Notes: generated by a model not told the origin, from the sequence alone. Positions 8,616 to 17,602 are shown, counted from the first letter of the stretch. The stretch: DNA of 64,000 nucleotides from Pigmentiphaga humi (GCF_900606115.1 NZ_UWPJ01000009.1:1-64000), one strand, 5' to 3'. Numbers and translations are program-made.

Positions 8616-9911
8616 ATGAAGCTCCTCGTAATCGGCTCCGGCGGCCGCGAACACGCCCTGGCCTGGCAACTGGCAAGGGCGGCCAAGACCCAGAAGGTCT
8701 TCGTCGCGCCCGGCAACGGCGGCACCGCGCTGACTCCGCGCCTGCAGAACGTCCCCATCACCGACCCGGAACGGCTCGCCGACTTCGTCGAGCAGGAAGG
8801 CGTCGGCCTGACCGTGGTCGGCCCCGAAGCGCCCCTGGCCGCCGGCGTGGTCGACATCTTCCGCGCCCGCGGCCTGAAGATCTTCGGCCCCACCAAGGCC
8901 GCGGCGCAGCTGGAAAGCTCCAAGGATTTCGCCAAGGCCTTCATGGTCCGGCACAACATCCCCACGGCCAAGTACCAGACCTTCACCGATCCGGCCCAGG
9001 CCCACGCCTATGTCGACGAACAAGGCGCTCCCATCGTGATCAAGGCCGACGGCCTGGCCGCGGGCAAGGGCGTGGTGGTCGCCGCCACGCCGGAGCAGGC
9101 CCATGAGGCCATCGACGCGATGCTGGGCGACGGCAAGCTCGGCCAGGCCGGCGCGCGCGTGGTGATCGAGGAATTCCTCGACGGCGAGGAAGCCAGCTTC
9201 ATCGTGCTGTGCGACGGCAGGCACGTGCTGCCGCTGGCCACCAGCCAGGACCACAAGCGCCTCAAGGACAACGACGAAGGCCCCAACACCGGCGGCATGG
9301 GCGCCTACTCGCCGGCCCCGGTGGTGACGCCCGAATTGCACGGCCGCATCATGCGCGAGGTCGTCTGGCCCACCATCCAGGGCATGGCCAAGGACGGCAT
9401 CCCGTTCACCGGCTTCCTGTATGCGGGCCTGATGATCAGCGCGAGCGGCATCAAGGTCCTCGAATTCAACTGTCGGATGGGCGATCCCGAGACCCAGCCC
9501 ATCATGATGCGGGTCAAGAGCGATCTGCTCGAAGTCTTCGAGCACGCCGTCGCCGGCACGCTGGACCAGGCCAACATCGACTGGGACCGCCGCACCGCGC
9601 TGGGCGTGGTGATGGCCGCGCACAACTATCCCGACACGCCGCGCTCGGGCGACGTCATCACCGGCCTGCCGGCCGAGACCGCCGACAGCATGGTGTTCCA
9701 CGCCGGCACCACCGAAAGCGGCGGCGTGGTCAAGACCAGCGGCGGCCGCGTGCTCTGCGTCACGGCCCTGGGCGACTCGGTCAAGCTGGCCCAGCAGCGC
9801 GCCTACGACGTGCTGCAGTCCATCCATTTCGACGGCGCGCAATGCCGGCGCGACATCGGCTGGCGCGCCATCTCCCGGCGCGCTGCTCCGGCCGACACGA
9901 GCGCCTCATGA
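8616..9911 (+). CDS. purD: Phosphoribosylamine-glycine ligase
   Basis: Predicted 431-residue GARS, which joins glycine to 5-phosphoribosylamine using ATP in purine synthesis. [17 protein letters not shown] is the PurD N-terminus. The ATP-grasp core includes [18 protein letters not shown], and [19 protein letters not shown] is the hallmark metal-site region. The last ~20 residues ([13 protein letters not shown]) extend past the usual end. The gene is six bases after yebC and overlaps hemF by four bases (ATGA), a sign of translational coupling. Confidence 0.97.
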   Translation: MKLLVIGSGGREHALAWQLARAAKTQKVFVAPGNGGTALTPRLQNVPITDPERLADFVEQEGVGLTVVGPEAPLAAGVVDIFRARGLKIFGPTKAAAQLESSKDFAKAFMVRHNIPTAKYQTFTDPAQAHAYVDEQGAPIVIKADGLAAGKGVVVAATPEQAHEAIDAMLGDGKLGQAGARVVIEEFLDGEEASFIVLCDGRHVLPLATSQDHKRLKDNDEGPNTGGMGAYSPAPVVTPELHGRIMREVVWPTIQGMAKDGIPFTGFLYAGLMISASGIKVLEFNCRMGDPETQPIMMRVKSDLLEVFEHAVAGTLDQANIDWDRRTALGVVMAAHNYPDTPRSGDVITGLPAETADSMVFHAGTTESGGVVKTSGGRVLCVTALGDSVKLAQQRAYDVLQSIHFDGAQCRRDIGWRAISRRAAPADTSAS

Positions 9912-10816
9912 ACGTCGATACCGCGCTGATGCGCAGCTACTTCACCGGCCTGCAGGCGCGCATCGTCCAGGGCCTCGAAGAACTGGAAGGCCAGCCCTTC
10001 CGCACCGACGTCTGGGAGCGGGCCGAGGGCGGGGGCGGCATTTCGCGGCTGATCGAAGGCGGGCAGATGTTCGAACGCGGCGGCGTGCTGTTCAGCCACG
10101 TCACCGGCGCCACGCTGCCGCCCTCGGCAAGCGCGCACCGCCCCGAACTGGCCGGCCGTCCCTGGGAAGCCATGGGCGTATCGCTGGTCATCCACCCGCG
10201 CAACCCGCACGTGCCGACCGTGCACATGAACGTGCGGGCGTTCATCGCCAAGTCCGTCCACGCCTCCGATGCCGACGACGTATTCTGGTTCGGCGGCGGC
10301 ATGGACCTGACGCCCTACTACCCGCACGAGGAAGACGCGGTCCACTTCCACCGCACCTGCAAGGCCTCGCTGGAAACCGGCGGCCCCGATCTCTATCCGC
10401 GCTTCAAGAAGTGGTGCGACGAGTATTTCTACCTCAAGCACCGCAAGGAAGCGCGCGGCGTGGGCGGCGTGTTTTTCGACGATTTCAGCGAAGGCGGCTT
10501 CGAGCATGCATTCGCGGTCACCCGTTCGGTGGGCGACCACTTCCTCGACGCCTACGTTCCCATCGTGCAGCGCCGCGTGGCGCTGCCCTACGGCGAACGC
10601 GAGCGCGACTTCCAGGCCTACCGCCGCGGCCGCTATGTCGAGTTCAACCTGGTCTTCGACCGCGGCACGCTGTTCGGCCTGCAATCGGGCGGACGCACGG
10701 AATCCATCCTGATGTCCATGCCGCCGATCGCGCAGTGGCGCTACGACTGGCATCCGGAACCCGGTTCGCCCGAGGCGCGCCTCTACGAACTGCTGCCGGC
10801 GCGGGACTGGGCTTGA
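9908..10816 (+). CDS. hemF: Oxygen-dependent coproporphyrinogen III oxidase
   Basis: Predicted 302-residue enzyme converting coproporphyrinogen III to protoporphyrinogen IX in aerobic haem synthesis. Conserved blocks are plainly visible: [57 protein letters not shown] and [17 protein letters not shown]. Length matches E. coli HemF (~299). The ATG at 9908 overlaps the purD stop as ATGA and avoids a long out-of-family upstream extension. The gene ends overlapping the TTG start of nadD. Confidence 0.97.
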   Translation: MNVDTALMRSYFTGLQARIVQGLEELEGQPFRTDVWERAEGGGGISRLIEGGQMFERGGVLFSHVTGATLPPSASAHRPELAGRPWEAMGVSLVIHPRNPHVPTVHMNVRAFIAKSVHASDADDVFWFGGGMDLTPYYPHEEDAVHFHRTCKASLETGGPDLYPRFKKWCDEYFYLKHRKEARGVGGVFFDDFSEGGFEHAFAVTRSVGDHFLDAYVPIVQRRVALPYGERERDFQAYRRGRYVEFNLVFDRGTLFGLQSGGRTESILMSMPPIAQWRYDWHPEPGSPEARLYELLPARDWA

Positions 10817-11436
10817 GCGCCACCGTCCCGCACATCGGATTGCTGGGAGGCAGTTTCGATCCCATCCATACGGCGCACGTGGCCCTGGCGCTAACGGCGC
10901 TCGAACACCTTCAGGCGGATTCGGTCCAGCTCATTCCTGCCGCCGCTCCCTGGCAACGGCAGCCCTTGGCTGCCACCGCCGAGCAGCGTGCCGAGATGGC
11001 GGCGCTCGCCGTGGCCGGCCACCCGGGGCTGGCGGTGAACCGCATCGAAATCGAACGCGGCGGCCCCAGCTACACGGTCGACACGCTGCGCGAACTGACC
11101 CGGGAAGCCAGGGAACAGGGCCGCCCGGTCCGCTACGTCTGGATCCTCGGCGCCGATCAGTTGGCCAACTTCTGCACCTGGAACGACTGGCAGGAAATCG
11201 TCGCCCTCGCCGACCTCGCCGTGGCGGCCCGGCCCGGCGCCCAGCCCGAACCGTCCGCCCCCCTGACCGAAACGATGCGGGCGTGCGGCTCCCTGCTGCA
11301 CCGCCTGCCCATGCCCGAAATGGCCGTTTCCAGCTCCGCCATCCGCCAGCGCCTCGCCCGCGGCGAGTCCATCGAAGGCCTCGTCCCTGCGGCGGTATCG
11401 CAATACATCACACAGCACCGCCTGTATCAGGTCTAA
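10813..11436 (+). CDS. nadD: Nicotinate-nucleotide adenylyltransferase, TTG start
   Basis: Predicted 207-residue enzyme adenylating nicotinate mononucleotide in NAD synthesis. The nucleotidyltransferase signature is [18 protein letters not shown], and [20 protein letters not shown] is the C-terminal ISSxxIR motif. No ATG or GTG lies in a suitable place; the TTG at 10813-10815 overlaps the hemF stop (TTGA) and gives the right N-terminal length. This is an unusual start that suggests translation coupled to hemF and low output. It precedes rsfS by three bases, a common nadD-rsfS-rlmH order in proteobacteria. Confidence 0.94.
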   Translation: MSATVPHIGLLGGSFDPIHTAHVALALTALEHLQADSVQLIPAAAPWQRQPLAATAEQRAEMAALAVAGHPGLAVNRIEIERGGPSYTVDTLRELTREAREQGRPVRYVWILGADQLANFCTWNDWQEIVALADLAVAARPGAQPEPSAPLTETMRACGSLLHRLPMPEMAVSSSAIRQRLARGESIEGLVPAAVSQYITQHRLYQV

Positions 11437-11439
11437 AAC

Positions 11440-11799
11440 ATGGATATACGCAAACTGCAACGCGCCGTCGTCGACGCCCTGGAAGACGTCAAGGCCCAGA
11501 ACATCACGGTGCTCAACACCAGCCACCTGACCAGCCTGTTCGACCGCGTCGTCATCGCCAGCGGCACCTCGAACCGGCAGACCCGGGCCTTGGCCTCCAA
11601 CGTCTGCGAAAAGATCAAGGCCCTGGGCGGCGAGGTCATCGCCACCGAAGGCGAGGAAACCGGCGAATGGGTGCTGGTCGACCTGGGCGACGTCGTCGTC
11701 CACATCATGCAGCCCGCCATCCGCGAGTACTACAACCTCGAAGAGGTCTGGGGCGGCAAGCCCGTCCGCATGAAGATGACGCCCCCCCCTACGCGCTGA
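11440..11799 (+). CDS. rsfS: Ribosome silencing factor RsfS
   Basis: Predicted 119-residue protein that binds ribosomal protein uL14 and blocks 30S-50S joining when nutrients fall. Family features: KLQRAVVDALEDVKAQNITVLN at the N-terminus, FDRVVIASGTSNRQTRALA, and the core GEWVLVDLGDVVVHIMQPAIREYYNLEEVW. The final residues MTPPPTR and the stop codon are written by the adjoining GC-rich repeat, so the native end was probably near the conserved GGKPVRM. It sits between nadD and rlmH as in many relatives. Confidence 0.96.
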   Translation: MDIRKLQRAVVDALEDVKAQNITVLNTSHLTSLFDRVVIASGTSNRQTRALASNVCEKIKALGGEVIATEGEETGEWVLVDLGDVVVHIMQPAIREYYNLEEVWGGKPVRMKMTPPPTR

Positions 11800-11861
11800 C
11801 GCGCGCCCCCCAGGGGGCGAAACCGGCGGACTGGCGGAGCCAGATCCGCGGTTTCCTGGGT
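11782..11861 (-). repeat. GC-rich hairpin repeat, copy 2 (3' end of rsfS)
   Basis: Reverse-oriented copy: it starts CCCCCCCCTACGCGCTGACG and runs through CCCCCC/GGGGG and a degenerate GGCGGAGCC hairpin to TTTCCTGGGT. It encodes the PPPTR-stop end of rsfS. Copy 3 lies about 70 bases away in opposite orientation. Confidence 0.85.
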
Positions 11862-11932
11862 CTAAACCAACGTGCTTCGCATGCAAACACAATTAGGCAA
11901 GAGAGACATCTTGATTAATCGCATGTTTCTAT

Positions 11933-12008
11933 CCAGGGCACAGCGGATCCGGCTCTGCCGGTCCGCCAGTGCCGCCCCCTGGGGGGCGCGCGTCAGCGCG
12001 TAGGGGGG
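11933..12008 (+). repeat. GC-rich hairpin repeat, copy 3 (leader of rlmH)
   Basis: Forward copy starting CCAGGGCACAGCGGATCC and ending GCGCGTAGGGGGG. Its terminal G-tract runs directly into the GTG start of rlmH, so it is the only purine-rich ribosome-binding candidate for that gene. It forms an inverted pair with copy 2 around about 70 bases of lower-GC sequence. Confidence 0.85.
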
Positions 12009-12478
12009 TGAAACTGATCATTATCGCGGTGGGGCACCGGATGCCCGGATGGGTCGACGAGGCCTTCGCCGACTACGCCAAGCGCATGCCGCCCGACCTG
12101 CCCATCGAACTGCGCGAGGTGCGGCCCGAGCCCCGCACCACCGGCAAGACCGCCGCGCAGATGCAAGCCCTGGAAGCCAGGCGCATCGAAGCCGTCCTGC
12201 CCGCCGGCGGACGCTGGCTGGCGCTGGACGAGCGAGGCCGCGACCTCACCACCATGGACCTGTCCAAACAGATGCGGCAATGGCGCGACAACGGCCAGGA
12301 CGTCGCGCTGCTCATCGGCGGGCCCGACGGGCTCGACGCCGACCTGAAGCGCCGCTGCCACGGCATGCTGCGGCTCTCCAGCCTGACTCTGCCGCACGGC
12401 ATGGTGCGCGTGCTGCTGGCCGAGCAGCTCTATCGGGGCTGGTCCATCCTGGCCAACCATCCCTACCACCGCGCCTAG
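12008..12478 (+). CDS. rlmH: 23S rRNA (pseudouridine1915-N3)-methyltransferase
   Basis: Predicted 156-residue SPOUT methyltransferase that methylates pseudouridine 1915 in helix 69 of 23S rRNA. The GTG start gives [20 protein letters not shown], matching the E. coli RlmH N-terminus and length (155). SAM-binding trefoil-knot motifs are visible: [27 protein letters not shown] and [22 protein letters not shown] longer upstream reading ([13 protein letters not shown]) is pure repeat sequence and was rejected. The start codon abuts the TAGGGGGG end of repeat copy 3. Nine bases separate it from maf. Confidence 0.95.
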   Translation: MKLIIIAVGHRMPGWVDEAFADYAKRMPPDLPIELREVRPEPRTTGKTAAQMQALEARRIEAVLPAGGRWLALDERGRDLTTMDLSKQMRQWRDNGQDVALLIGGPDGLDADLKRRCHGMLRLSSLTLPHGMVRVLLAEQLYRGWSILANHPYHRA

Positions 12479-12486
12479 GAAGGCCC

Positions 12487-13083
12487 ATGACCACCATCTA
12501 CCTCGCCTCGCGCAGCCCGCGCCGCCGCGAACTGCTGACCCAGCTCGGCATAGACCACGAACTCCTGCTCGCGCCGCCATCAGAAGGACCGGACGAACCG
12601 CAGCTGCCCGGCGAACGCGCGGCCGACTACGTGCGCCGCACGGCGCGCGAGAAAGCGCTGGCCGGCGCCGAGCTGATGCAGATGCGCGAATTGCCTGCAC
12701 GGCCGGTGCTGGCGGCGGACACCACCGTGATCCTGGACGGAGACGTGCTGGGCAAGCCGCTGGACCGCGACGATGCCGGCCGCATCCTGCGGCGGCTGTC
12801 GGGGTCCACGCACGAGGTGCACACCGCGCTCGCGATGGTACATGGCGGCATCCTGCATGAAGACGTCTCGGTCACGCGTGTGCGTTTCCGCGCCCTGGAC
12901 GAGCGCGACATTGCCAGCTACTGCGACAGCGGCGAACCCTTCGACAAGGCCGGCGCCTACGGCATCCAGGGCCTGGGCGGCGTGTTCGTCGAGCATATCG
13001 CCGGCAGCTTCACCGGCGTGATGGGACTGCCGCTGTTCGAGACCGCGCGCCTGCTCGCGATAGCCGGCATCGCCCTGCCCTGA
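12487..13083 (+). CDS. maf: Maf-family nucleoside triphosphate pyrophosphatase
   Basis: Predicted 198-residue house-cleaning pyrophosphatase acting on dTTP/UTP or modified nucleotides. Seen motifs: IYLASRSPRRRELLTQLG (the SxRR phosphate-binding loop), VLAADTTVILDGDVLGKP and the catalytic-side GEPFDKAGAYGIQGLGGVFVEHIAGSF, split here only by reading. KAGAYGIQG favours the YhdE-like dTTP/UTP branch. The ATG at 12487 follows AGGCCC. The gene ends 46 bases before rng, which continues the same run. Confidence 0.95.
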   Translation: MTTIYLASRSPRRRELLTQLGIDHELLLAPPSEGPDEPQLPGERAADYVRRTAREKALAGAELMQMRELPARPVLAADTTVILDGDVLGKPLDRDDAGRILRRLSGSTHEVHTALAMVHGGILHEDVSVTRVRFRALDERDIASYCDSGEPFDKAGAYGIQGLGGVFVEHIAGSFTGVMGLPLFETARLLAIAGIALP

Positions 13084-13129
13084 CCTGCGGTAAGCTGCGG
13101 ACTGGGCCCTCGCGCATCTCCTACCGTCC

Positions 13130-14596
13130 ATGACCGAAGACATCCTCATCAACGTTTCCCCGTATGAAACCCGGGTAGCCGTCATCCAGCAGGGCGCCGT
13201 CCAGGAACTCCACATCGAGCGCACCTCGCAGAAGGGCTACGTCGGCAACATCTACCTGGGACGCGTGGCGCGGGTGCTGCCGGGCATGCAGAGCGCCTTC
13301 ATCGACATCGGCCTGGGACGCGCGGCCTTCCTGCACATCGCCGACATCCGCGAAAGCCGGCAGGAGCGCGCCCACGGCGGACACCCCGCCACCCCCATCG
13401 AGAAACTGCTGTTCGAAGGCCAGACGCTGATGGTGCAGGTCATCAAGGACCCCATCGGCACCAAAGGCGCGCGGCTGTCCACGCAGATCAGCGTGGCGGG
13501 CCGCATGCTGGTCTACCTGCCCTTCGATCCGCATATCGGCATCTCGCAGCGCATCGAATCCGAGGCCGAACGCACGCAGCTGCGCGACCGCGTGCAGAAG
13601 CTCGTGCCCGAAGACGAAAAGGGCGGCTACATCGTCCGCACCCAGGCCGAGGACGCCAGCGACGAAGAGCTCGCCGCCGACATCGCCTACCTGCGCAAGC
13701 TGTGGTCCATCATGCAGCAGCAGGCGCGCACCAAAGGCGCCCCCTGGCTCCTGCACGAAGACCTCAACCTGACGCAGCGCGTGCTGCGCGACGTCGCCAG
13801 CGCCGAGACCGCCTCCATCCAGATCGATTCGCGCAGCAGCTTCACGCGCATGCTGGCCTGGGCGCGCGAGTTCACCCCGTCGGTCATCGACAAGCTGGTG
13901 CACTACACGGGCGAACGGCCGCTGTTCGACCTCTACAACATCGACGACGAAATCAGCCGCGCGCTGTCGCGCCGGGTCGAGCTCAAATCCGGCGGCTACC
14001 TCATCCTCGACCAGACCGAAGCGCTGACCACGATAGACGTGAACACCGGCGGCTTCGTCGGCGGGCGCAATTTCGACGACACCATCTTCAAGACCAACCT
14101 CGAGGCGGCCCAGGCCATCGCCCGCCAGTTGCGCCTGCGTAATCTCGGCGGCATCGTCATCCTGGACTTCATCGACATGGAGAACCTGGAGCACCGCGAG
14201 GCGGTGCTGGCCGAACTGCGCAAGGCGCTCTCGCGCGACCGCACACGCATCACGCTCAACGGCTTCACCCAGCTCGGGCTGGTCGAAATGACCCGCAAGC
14301 GCACACGCGAATCGCTCAGCCACGTACTGTGCGAATCCTGCCCCACCTGCCAGGGCCGCGGCCAGGTCAAGACCGCCCGCACGCTGTGCTACGAGATCCT
14401 GCGCGAGATCCTGCGCGAAGCCAGGCAGTTCAACCCCAAGGAGTTCCGCATCCTGGCCTCGCAGGCCGTGGTCGACCTGTTCCTGGAAGAGGAAAGCCAG
14501 AACCTGGCGGCGCTGGGGGACTTCATCGGCAAGCCGGTCTCGCTGCAGGTCGAGGGAATTTATAGCCAGGAGCAGTACGACATCATTTTGATGTGA
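13130..14596 (+). CDS. rng: Ribonuclease G
   Basis: Predicted 488-residue endoribonuclease that trims 16S rRNA 5' ends and decays some mRNAs. N-terminal TEDILINVSPYETRVAVIQQ is RNase G-like, followed by an S1 RNA-binding domain (YVGNIYLGRVARVLPGMQSAF). The DNase I-like catalytic domain includes TTIDVNTGGFVGGRNFDDT and GIVILDFIDMEN, with the metal-binding aspartates. The zinc-link Cys pair appears as CESCPTCQGRG. The length and lack of a long C-terminal scaffold distinguish it from RNase E. It closes the housekeeping run; 75 A+T-rich bases follow. Confidence 0.96.
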   Translation: MTEDILINVSPYETRVAVIQQGAVQELHIERTSQKGYVGNIYLGRVARVLPGMQSAFIDIGLGRAAFLHIADIRESRQERAHGGHPATPIEKLLFEGQTLMVQVIKDPIGTKGARLSTQISVAGRMLVYLPFDPHIGISQRIESEAERTQLRDRVQKLVPEDEKGGYIVRTQAEDASDEELAADIAYLRKLWSIMQQQARTKGAPWLLHEDLNLTQRVLRDVASAETASIQIDSRSSFTRMLAWAREFTPSVIDKLVHYTGERPLFDLYNIDDEISRALSRRVELKSGGYLILDQTEALTTIDVNTGGFVGGRNFDDTIFKTNLEAAQAIARQLRLRNLGGIVILDFIDMENLEHREAVLAELRKALSRDRTRITLNGFTQLGLVEMTRKRTRESLSHVLCESCPTCQGRGQVKTARTLCYEILREILREARQFNPKEFRILASQAVVDLFLEEESQNLAALGDFIGKPVSLQVEGIYSQEQYDIILM

Positions 14597-14603
14597 TCAA
14601 ATT

Positions 14604-14671
14604 TGGTATTTACCCTCATATAAATTGCCATTTAATAGAATAAAAATACCAGAAAATGGAATTTATAAGAG
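14604..14671 (+). promoter_or_regulatory. A+T-rich leader with two interleaved inverted repeats before catabolic cluster 1
   Basis: Unlike its GC-rich surroundings, this gap holds two interleaved inverted repeats. TGGTATTT at 14604-14611 is matched by AAATACCA at 14644-14651. A 19-base arm (14615-14633, CTCATATAAATTGCCATTT) is matched imperfectly by 14654-14671 (AAATGGAATTTATAAGAG). The spacing suggests operator sites for a dimeric regulator, plausibly the IclR protein encoded at the end of the cluster. The -10/-35 elements are not resolved. Confidence 0.5.
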
Positions 14672-16552
14672 ATGGATCACATGCAGGACCAAGCATTCCC
14701 ATTCGTCCCCCCTGCCGAAATGCGGGGAGCCCCGGCCAGCGTCCACCCGGTAGCCATCGTCGGGGCCGGGCCGGTCGGCCTGACCTTGGCGCTGACGCTG
14801 GCGCGGCATGGCGTGCCGGCGGTCCTGCTCGAGGACCAAGCACAGGTCTGCACAGGCAGCCGCGCGCTGGGCATGTCGCGGCGAACCTTGGAGATCTGGG
14901 CAGCGCTGGGCGCGGCCGAAGCCATCCATGCGCGCGGCGTGGTCTGGGACGGCGGCCGCAGCTTCTTGCGCGACCGCGAGATTCTTCGCTTCCGCATGGC
15001 CGACGACGAACGGCTGAGGTTCCGGCCCATGCTCAACCTCCAGCAATGCCACACCGAGCAGTACCTGGTCGAGGCGGTGAGCAAACATCCCCACATCGAC
15101 CTCCGCTGGCAGCAGCGCGTCAATAAGGTTGCGGCCGGCGGCGACCGGGTCGAGCTCGAAGTCCAGACCCCCGAAGGCAGCTATACGCTGCTGGCCCGCC
15201 ACGTCGTCGCCTGCGATGGCGCGCGCAGCACGGTGCGCGAATCCATGGGGCTGCGCCTAGACGGATCGACCCACGAAGCGGCTTATCTCATCGCCGACAT
15301 CCAGCTCGACACCGAGACGCCCATGGGCCGCCGCTGCTGGTTCGATCCGCCGTCGAATCCCGGCTCCACGGTCCTGATGCACGGACAGCCGGAAGGCGTC
15401 TGGAGGCTGGACTACCAATTGCAGCCGGGCGAAAACCAGGATCAGGCCCAGCAGCCGGAACGGGTGAAGGAACGCATCGCCCGGCATCTCGACTACATCG
15501 GCGAAAAAGGCGCATGGACATTGCTCTGGACCAGCCTTTACCGCGCCCACAGCCGTTCCCTTGCCGATTTCCGCGTCGGCAACGTCTTCTTTGCCGGCGA
15601 TGCCGCGCATCTCATGCCCATCTTCGGCATCCGGGGCCTGAATTCCGGCGTCGAAGACGCCTGGAACCTGGGGTGGAAGCTGGCGCTGGCGCACCATGGC
15701 CAGGCCGGCGATGCGCTGCTGGACAGCTATTCGGCCGAACGGCGCAAGATATTCCTGGAGAACGCGGCCCTGGCCGACCGCAATGCCTGGTTCATGACGC
15801 CGCCCACCGAAGGGGCCCGCCTGGTTCGCGACGCCGTGCTTGACCTGTCGGTTTCTTGCCCCGAAGTGACGGGCATCATCGACCCGCGGCAGGCCAGCTA
15901 CGTTCCCCAGCGCGACTCCCCCCTGAATACGGCGGACGGGGAGAACGGCTTCGCATGCGGCCCCGCGCCGGGCGACGTGGTGCCCGACATCGCGCTTCCC
16001 CGGCAGGAGGGCTGGCTGCATGCGCGGCTGGGCCGGTCTTTCACGGCGCTGGTGTTCTGCCGGGCAGAGGAACCGGATGCCGCAACGCTGCAGGAACTGC
16101 GGCGATTGTCGCAGCGATGCGCATTGCAGATCCTGCAGGTGGCGCAGCGCGCGCCCCGGGAGACGGACGAGGCGACGATCGCGGATCCCGAGGGAATGCT
16201 GCACGACGCGTTCGGCGCGCAAGCGGGAACGGTCTATCTCGTCCGTCCGGACCAGAACGTCGCGGCCAGGTGGAAAAAACCGGACGCCGGCGCCCTGGAG
16301 GCCGCCACGGCCAAAGCCCTGGCGCGTCACGGCCAATCCGGTTGGGCAGCGCCCTCCCCGGTGGTCGTCGAACTCACGCCGGCCGAACGGATTTATCGCA
16401 TGATCAGTACCGCGGTCAACGGCGCGGACCGGGCCTCCAATGCACTGATGCTGGCCAAGCTCGCCATGCTTCTCGCTCTGGAAGTGGGAGATCCGGAGTC
16501 CGTCAGGCAAACCATCGCGCGTGCAGGCCTGGGCGAGCCCGCGGCCGACTGA
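14672..16552 (+). CDS. Class A flavin aromatic hydroxylase with thioredoxin-like and DUF2783-like C-terminal parts
   Basis: Predicted 626-residue FAD/NAD(P)H monooxygenase of the PheA/TfdB/MhpA type. The FAD Rossmann motif VAIVGAGPVGLTLALTLARH starts near residue 27. The DG motif is HVVACDGARSTVRESMG and the GD motif NVFFAGDAAHLMPIFGIRG. The thioredoxin-like domain typical of phenol hydroxylase-like enzymes covers roughly 430-560. Residues 564-626 (ELTPAERIYRM...LLALEVGDPESV) resemble the small DUF2783 family usually found near such enzymes. The first gene of catabolic cluster 1. The start may instead be the ATG at 14681, which has AGAG nine bases upstream. Substrate unknown. Confidence 0.85.
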   Translation: MDHMQDQAFPFVPPAEMRGAPASVHPVAIVGAGPVGLTLALTLARHGVPAVLLEDQAQVCTGSRALGMSRRTLEIWAALGAAEAIHARGVVWDGGRSFLRDREILRFRMADDERLRFRPMLNLQQCHTEQYLVEAVSKHPHIDLRWQQRVNKVAAGGDRVELEVQTPEGSYTLLARHVVACDGARSTVRESMGLRLDGSTHEAAYLIADIQLDTETPMGRRCWFDPPSNPGSTVLMHGQPEGVWRLDYQLQPGENQDQAQQPERVKERIARHLDYIGEKGAWTLLWTSLYRAHSRSLADFRVGNVFFAGDAAHLMPIFGIRGLNSGVEDAWNLGWKLALAHHGQAGDALLDSYSAERRKIFLENAALADRNAWFMTPPTEGARLVRDAVLDLSVSCPEVTGIIDPRQASYVPQRDSPLNTADGENGFACGPAPGDVVPDIALPRQEGWLHARLGRSFTALVFCRAEEPDAATLQELRRLSQRCALQILQVAQRAPRETDEATIADPEGMLHDAFGAQAGTVYLVRPDQNVAARWKKPDAGALEAATAKALARHGQSGWAAPSPVVVELTPAERIYRMISTAVNGADRASNALMLAKLAMLLALEVGDPESVRQTIARAGLGEPAAD

Positions 16553-16613
16553 GCGGGAACACTCACCCGACTCCCATCACCGAGCCCTTCCCGCCCTATT
16601 CCAGGAGACAGAC

Positions 16614-17591
16614 TTGAACATCCGAATTTCCTTCGCCCTGAAAACCCTCGCCGCGACGGTGCTCGCATCGGCGCTCGGCACTCCGGCGCTGGCGCAATCC
16701 TATCCCACCCGGCCGGTCAGGCTGATCGTTCCGTATGCCGCCGGCGGCGGCTCCGACGTATTCGCCAGGACGGTGGCGCCGGCGATGTCGGCCGACCTCG
16801 GCCAGCCCATCGTGGTGGAAAACAAGCCCGGCGCCGCGACCGCGATCGGCGCGGACCTGGTGGCCAAGGCCGCGCCCGACGGCTACACGGTCCTGTTGGG
16901 CGACAACGCCACCTATGCGGTCAACCCGAGCCTGTATCCCAATCTGGCCTACGATCCCCAGAAAGACCTGGCGCCGGTATCGCTGACCGCACGCTTCGCG
17001 CTGGTGCTGGTCGTCGGGTCTCAGGTGCCCGTCGCCTCGGTGGCCGAGCTCACCGCCTACGCAAAGAAGTCGAATCTGTTCTATGCCTCGCCGGGTACGG
17101 GCTCGCCCCACCACCTGGCCATGGAAATGTTCCGCCGCGGCATGAACATTCCGATGACGCACGTGCCCTACAAAGGATCCGCACCCGCGACCAACGATCT
17201 GCTTGCCGGCACCATCCCGACCATGTTCCTCGATCTGGCCTCGGCATCGCAACACCTCAAGGCCGGCAAATTGCGCGCCCTCGCCGTCAGCACGCCGCAG
17301 CGGCTGAAGGATTGGCCCGATATCCCGACGGTCGCCGAATCGGGCCTGCCCGGATACGAGGCCTGGGCCTGGCAGGGCTTGTCCGTCCCGGCAGCCACGC
17401 CGGCAGCCATCGTCGAGCGCCTGAACAAGGCCTATGCCAAAGCGGCATCCGACCCAGCGACCCGGCAGCGGATCACCGACCAGGGGGCGGAAATCCTCTC
17501 CAGCACGCCCAACGAGATGGGCGCCTACGTCAAATCCGAGACGGCCACCTGGTCCAGGCTGATCCGCGAAGCGAACATCAAGGTCGAGTAA
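16614..17591 (+). CDS. Bug-family (tripartite tricarboxylate) periplasmic solute receptor, TTG start
   Basis: Predicted 325-residue periplasmic binding protein. A signal peptide (LASALGTPALAQS, cleavage near 29) leads into YPTRPVRLIVPYAAGGGSDVFAR, the diagnostic Bug N-terminus. GYTVLLGDNATYAVNPSLYP and THVPYKGSAPATNDLLAGTI are further family blocks. The TTG at 16614 is preferred because AGGAGA lies six bases upstream and the signal peptide then has normal length. No TctA/TctB membrane subunits are nearby, as is usual for the hundreds of orphan Bug receptors in Bordetella-like genomes. It probably binds the cluster's aromatic substrate or a breakdown acid. Confidence 0.93.
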   Translation: MNIRISFALKTLAATVLASALGTPALAQSYPTRPVRLIVPYAAGGGSDVFARTVAPAMSADLGQPIVVENKPGAATAIGADLVAKAAPDGYTVLLGDNATYAVNPSLYPNLAYDPQKDLAPVSLTARFALVLVVGSQVPVASVAELTAYAKKSNLFYASPGTGSPHHLAMEMFRRGMNIPMTHVPYKGSAPATNDLLAGTIPTMFLDLASASQHLKAGKLRALAVSTPQRLKDWPDIPTVAESGLPGYEAWAWQGLSVPAATPAAIVERLNKAYAKAASDPATRQRITDQGAEILSSTPNEMGAYVKSETATWSRLIREANIKVE

Positions 17592-17602
17592 CGGAGATAA
17601 CG

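Noticed and set aside
7839-9842. Long minus-strand open frame (667 codons) opposite yebC and purD
   Set aside because: It mirrors the codon pattern of the plus-strand genes (His/Gly/Asp/Val-rich) and has no family features. yebC and purD are clear on the other strand.
11782-11861. Repeat copies as ordinary Rho-independent terminators
   Set aside because: They form strong hairpins but lack T-tracts on either strand, and several lie between co-oriented genes. A termination role is possible but not shown.
11969-12007. N-terminal extension of RlmH reading [13 protein letters not shown]
   Set aside because: This is repeat copy 3 read in frame. RlmH alignment begins at the GTG at 12008.
13121-14323. 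400-codon minus-strand open frame opposite rng
   Set aside because: It is a shadow of RNase G: composition follows third-position GC and there is no independent motif.
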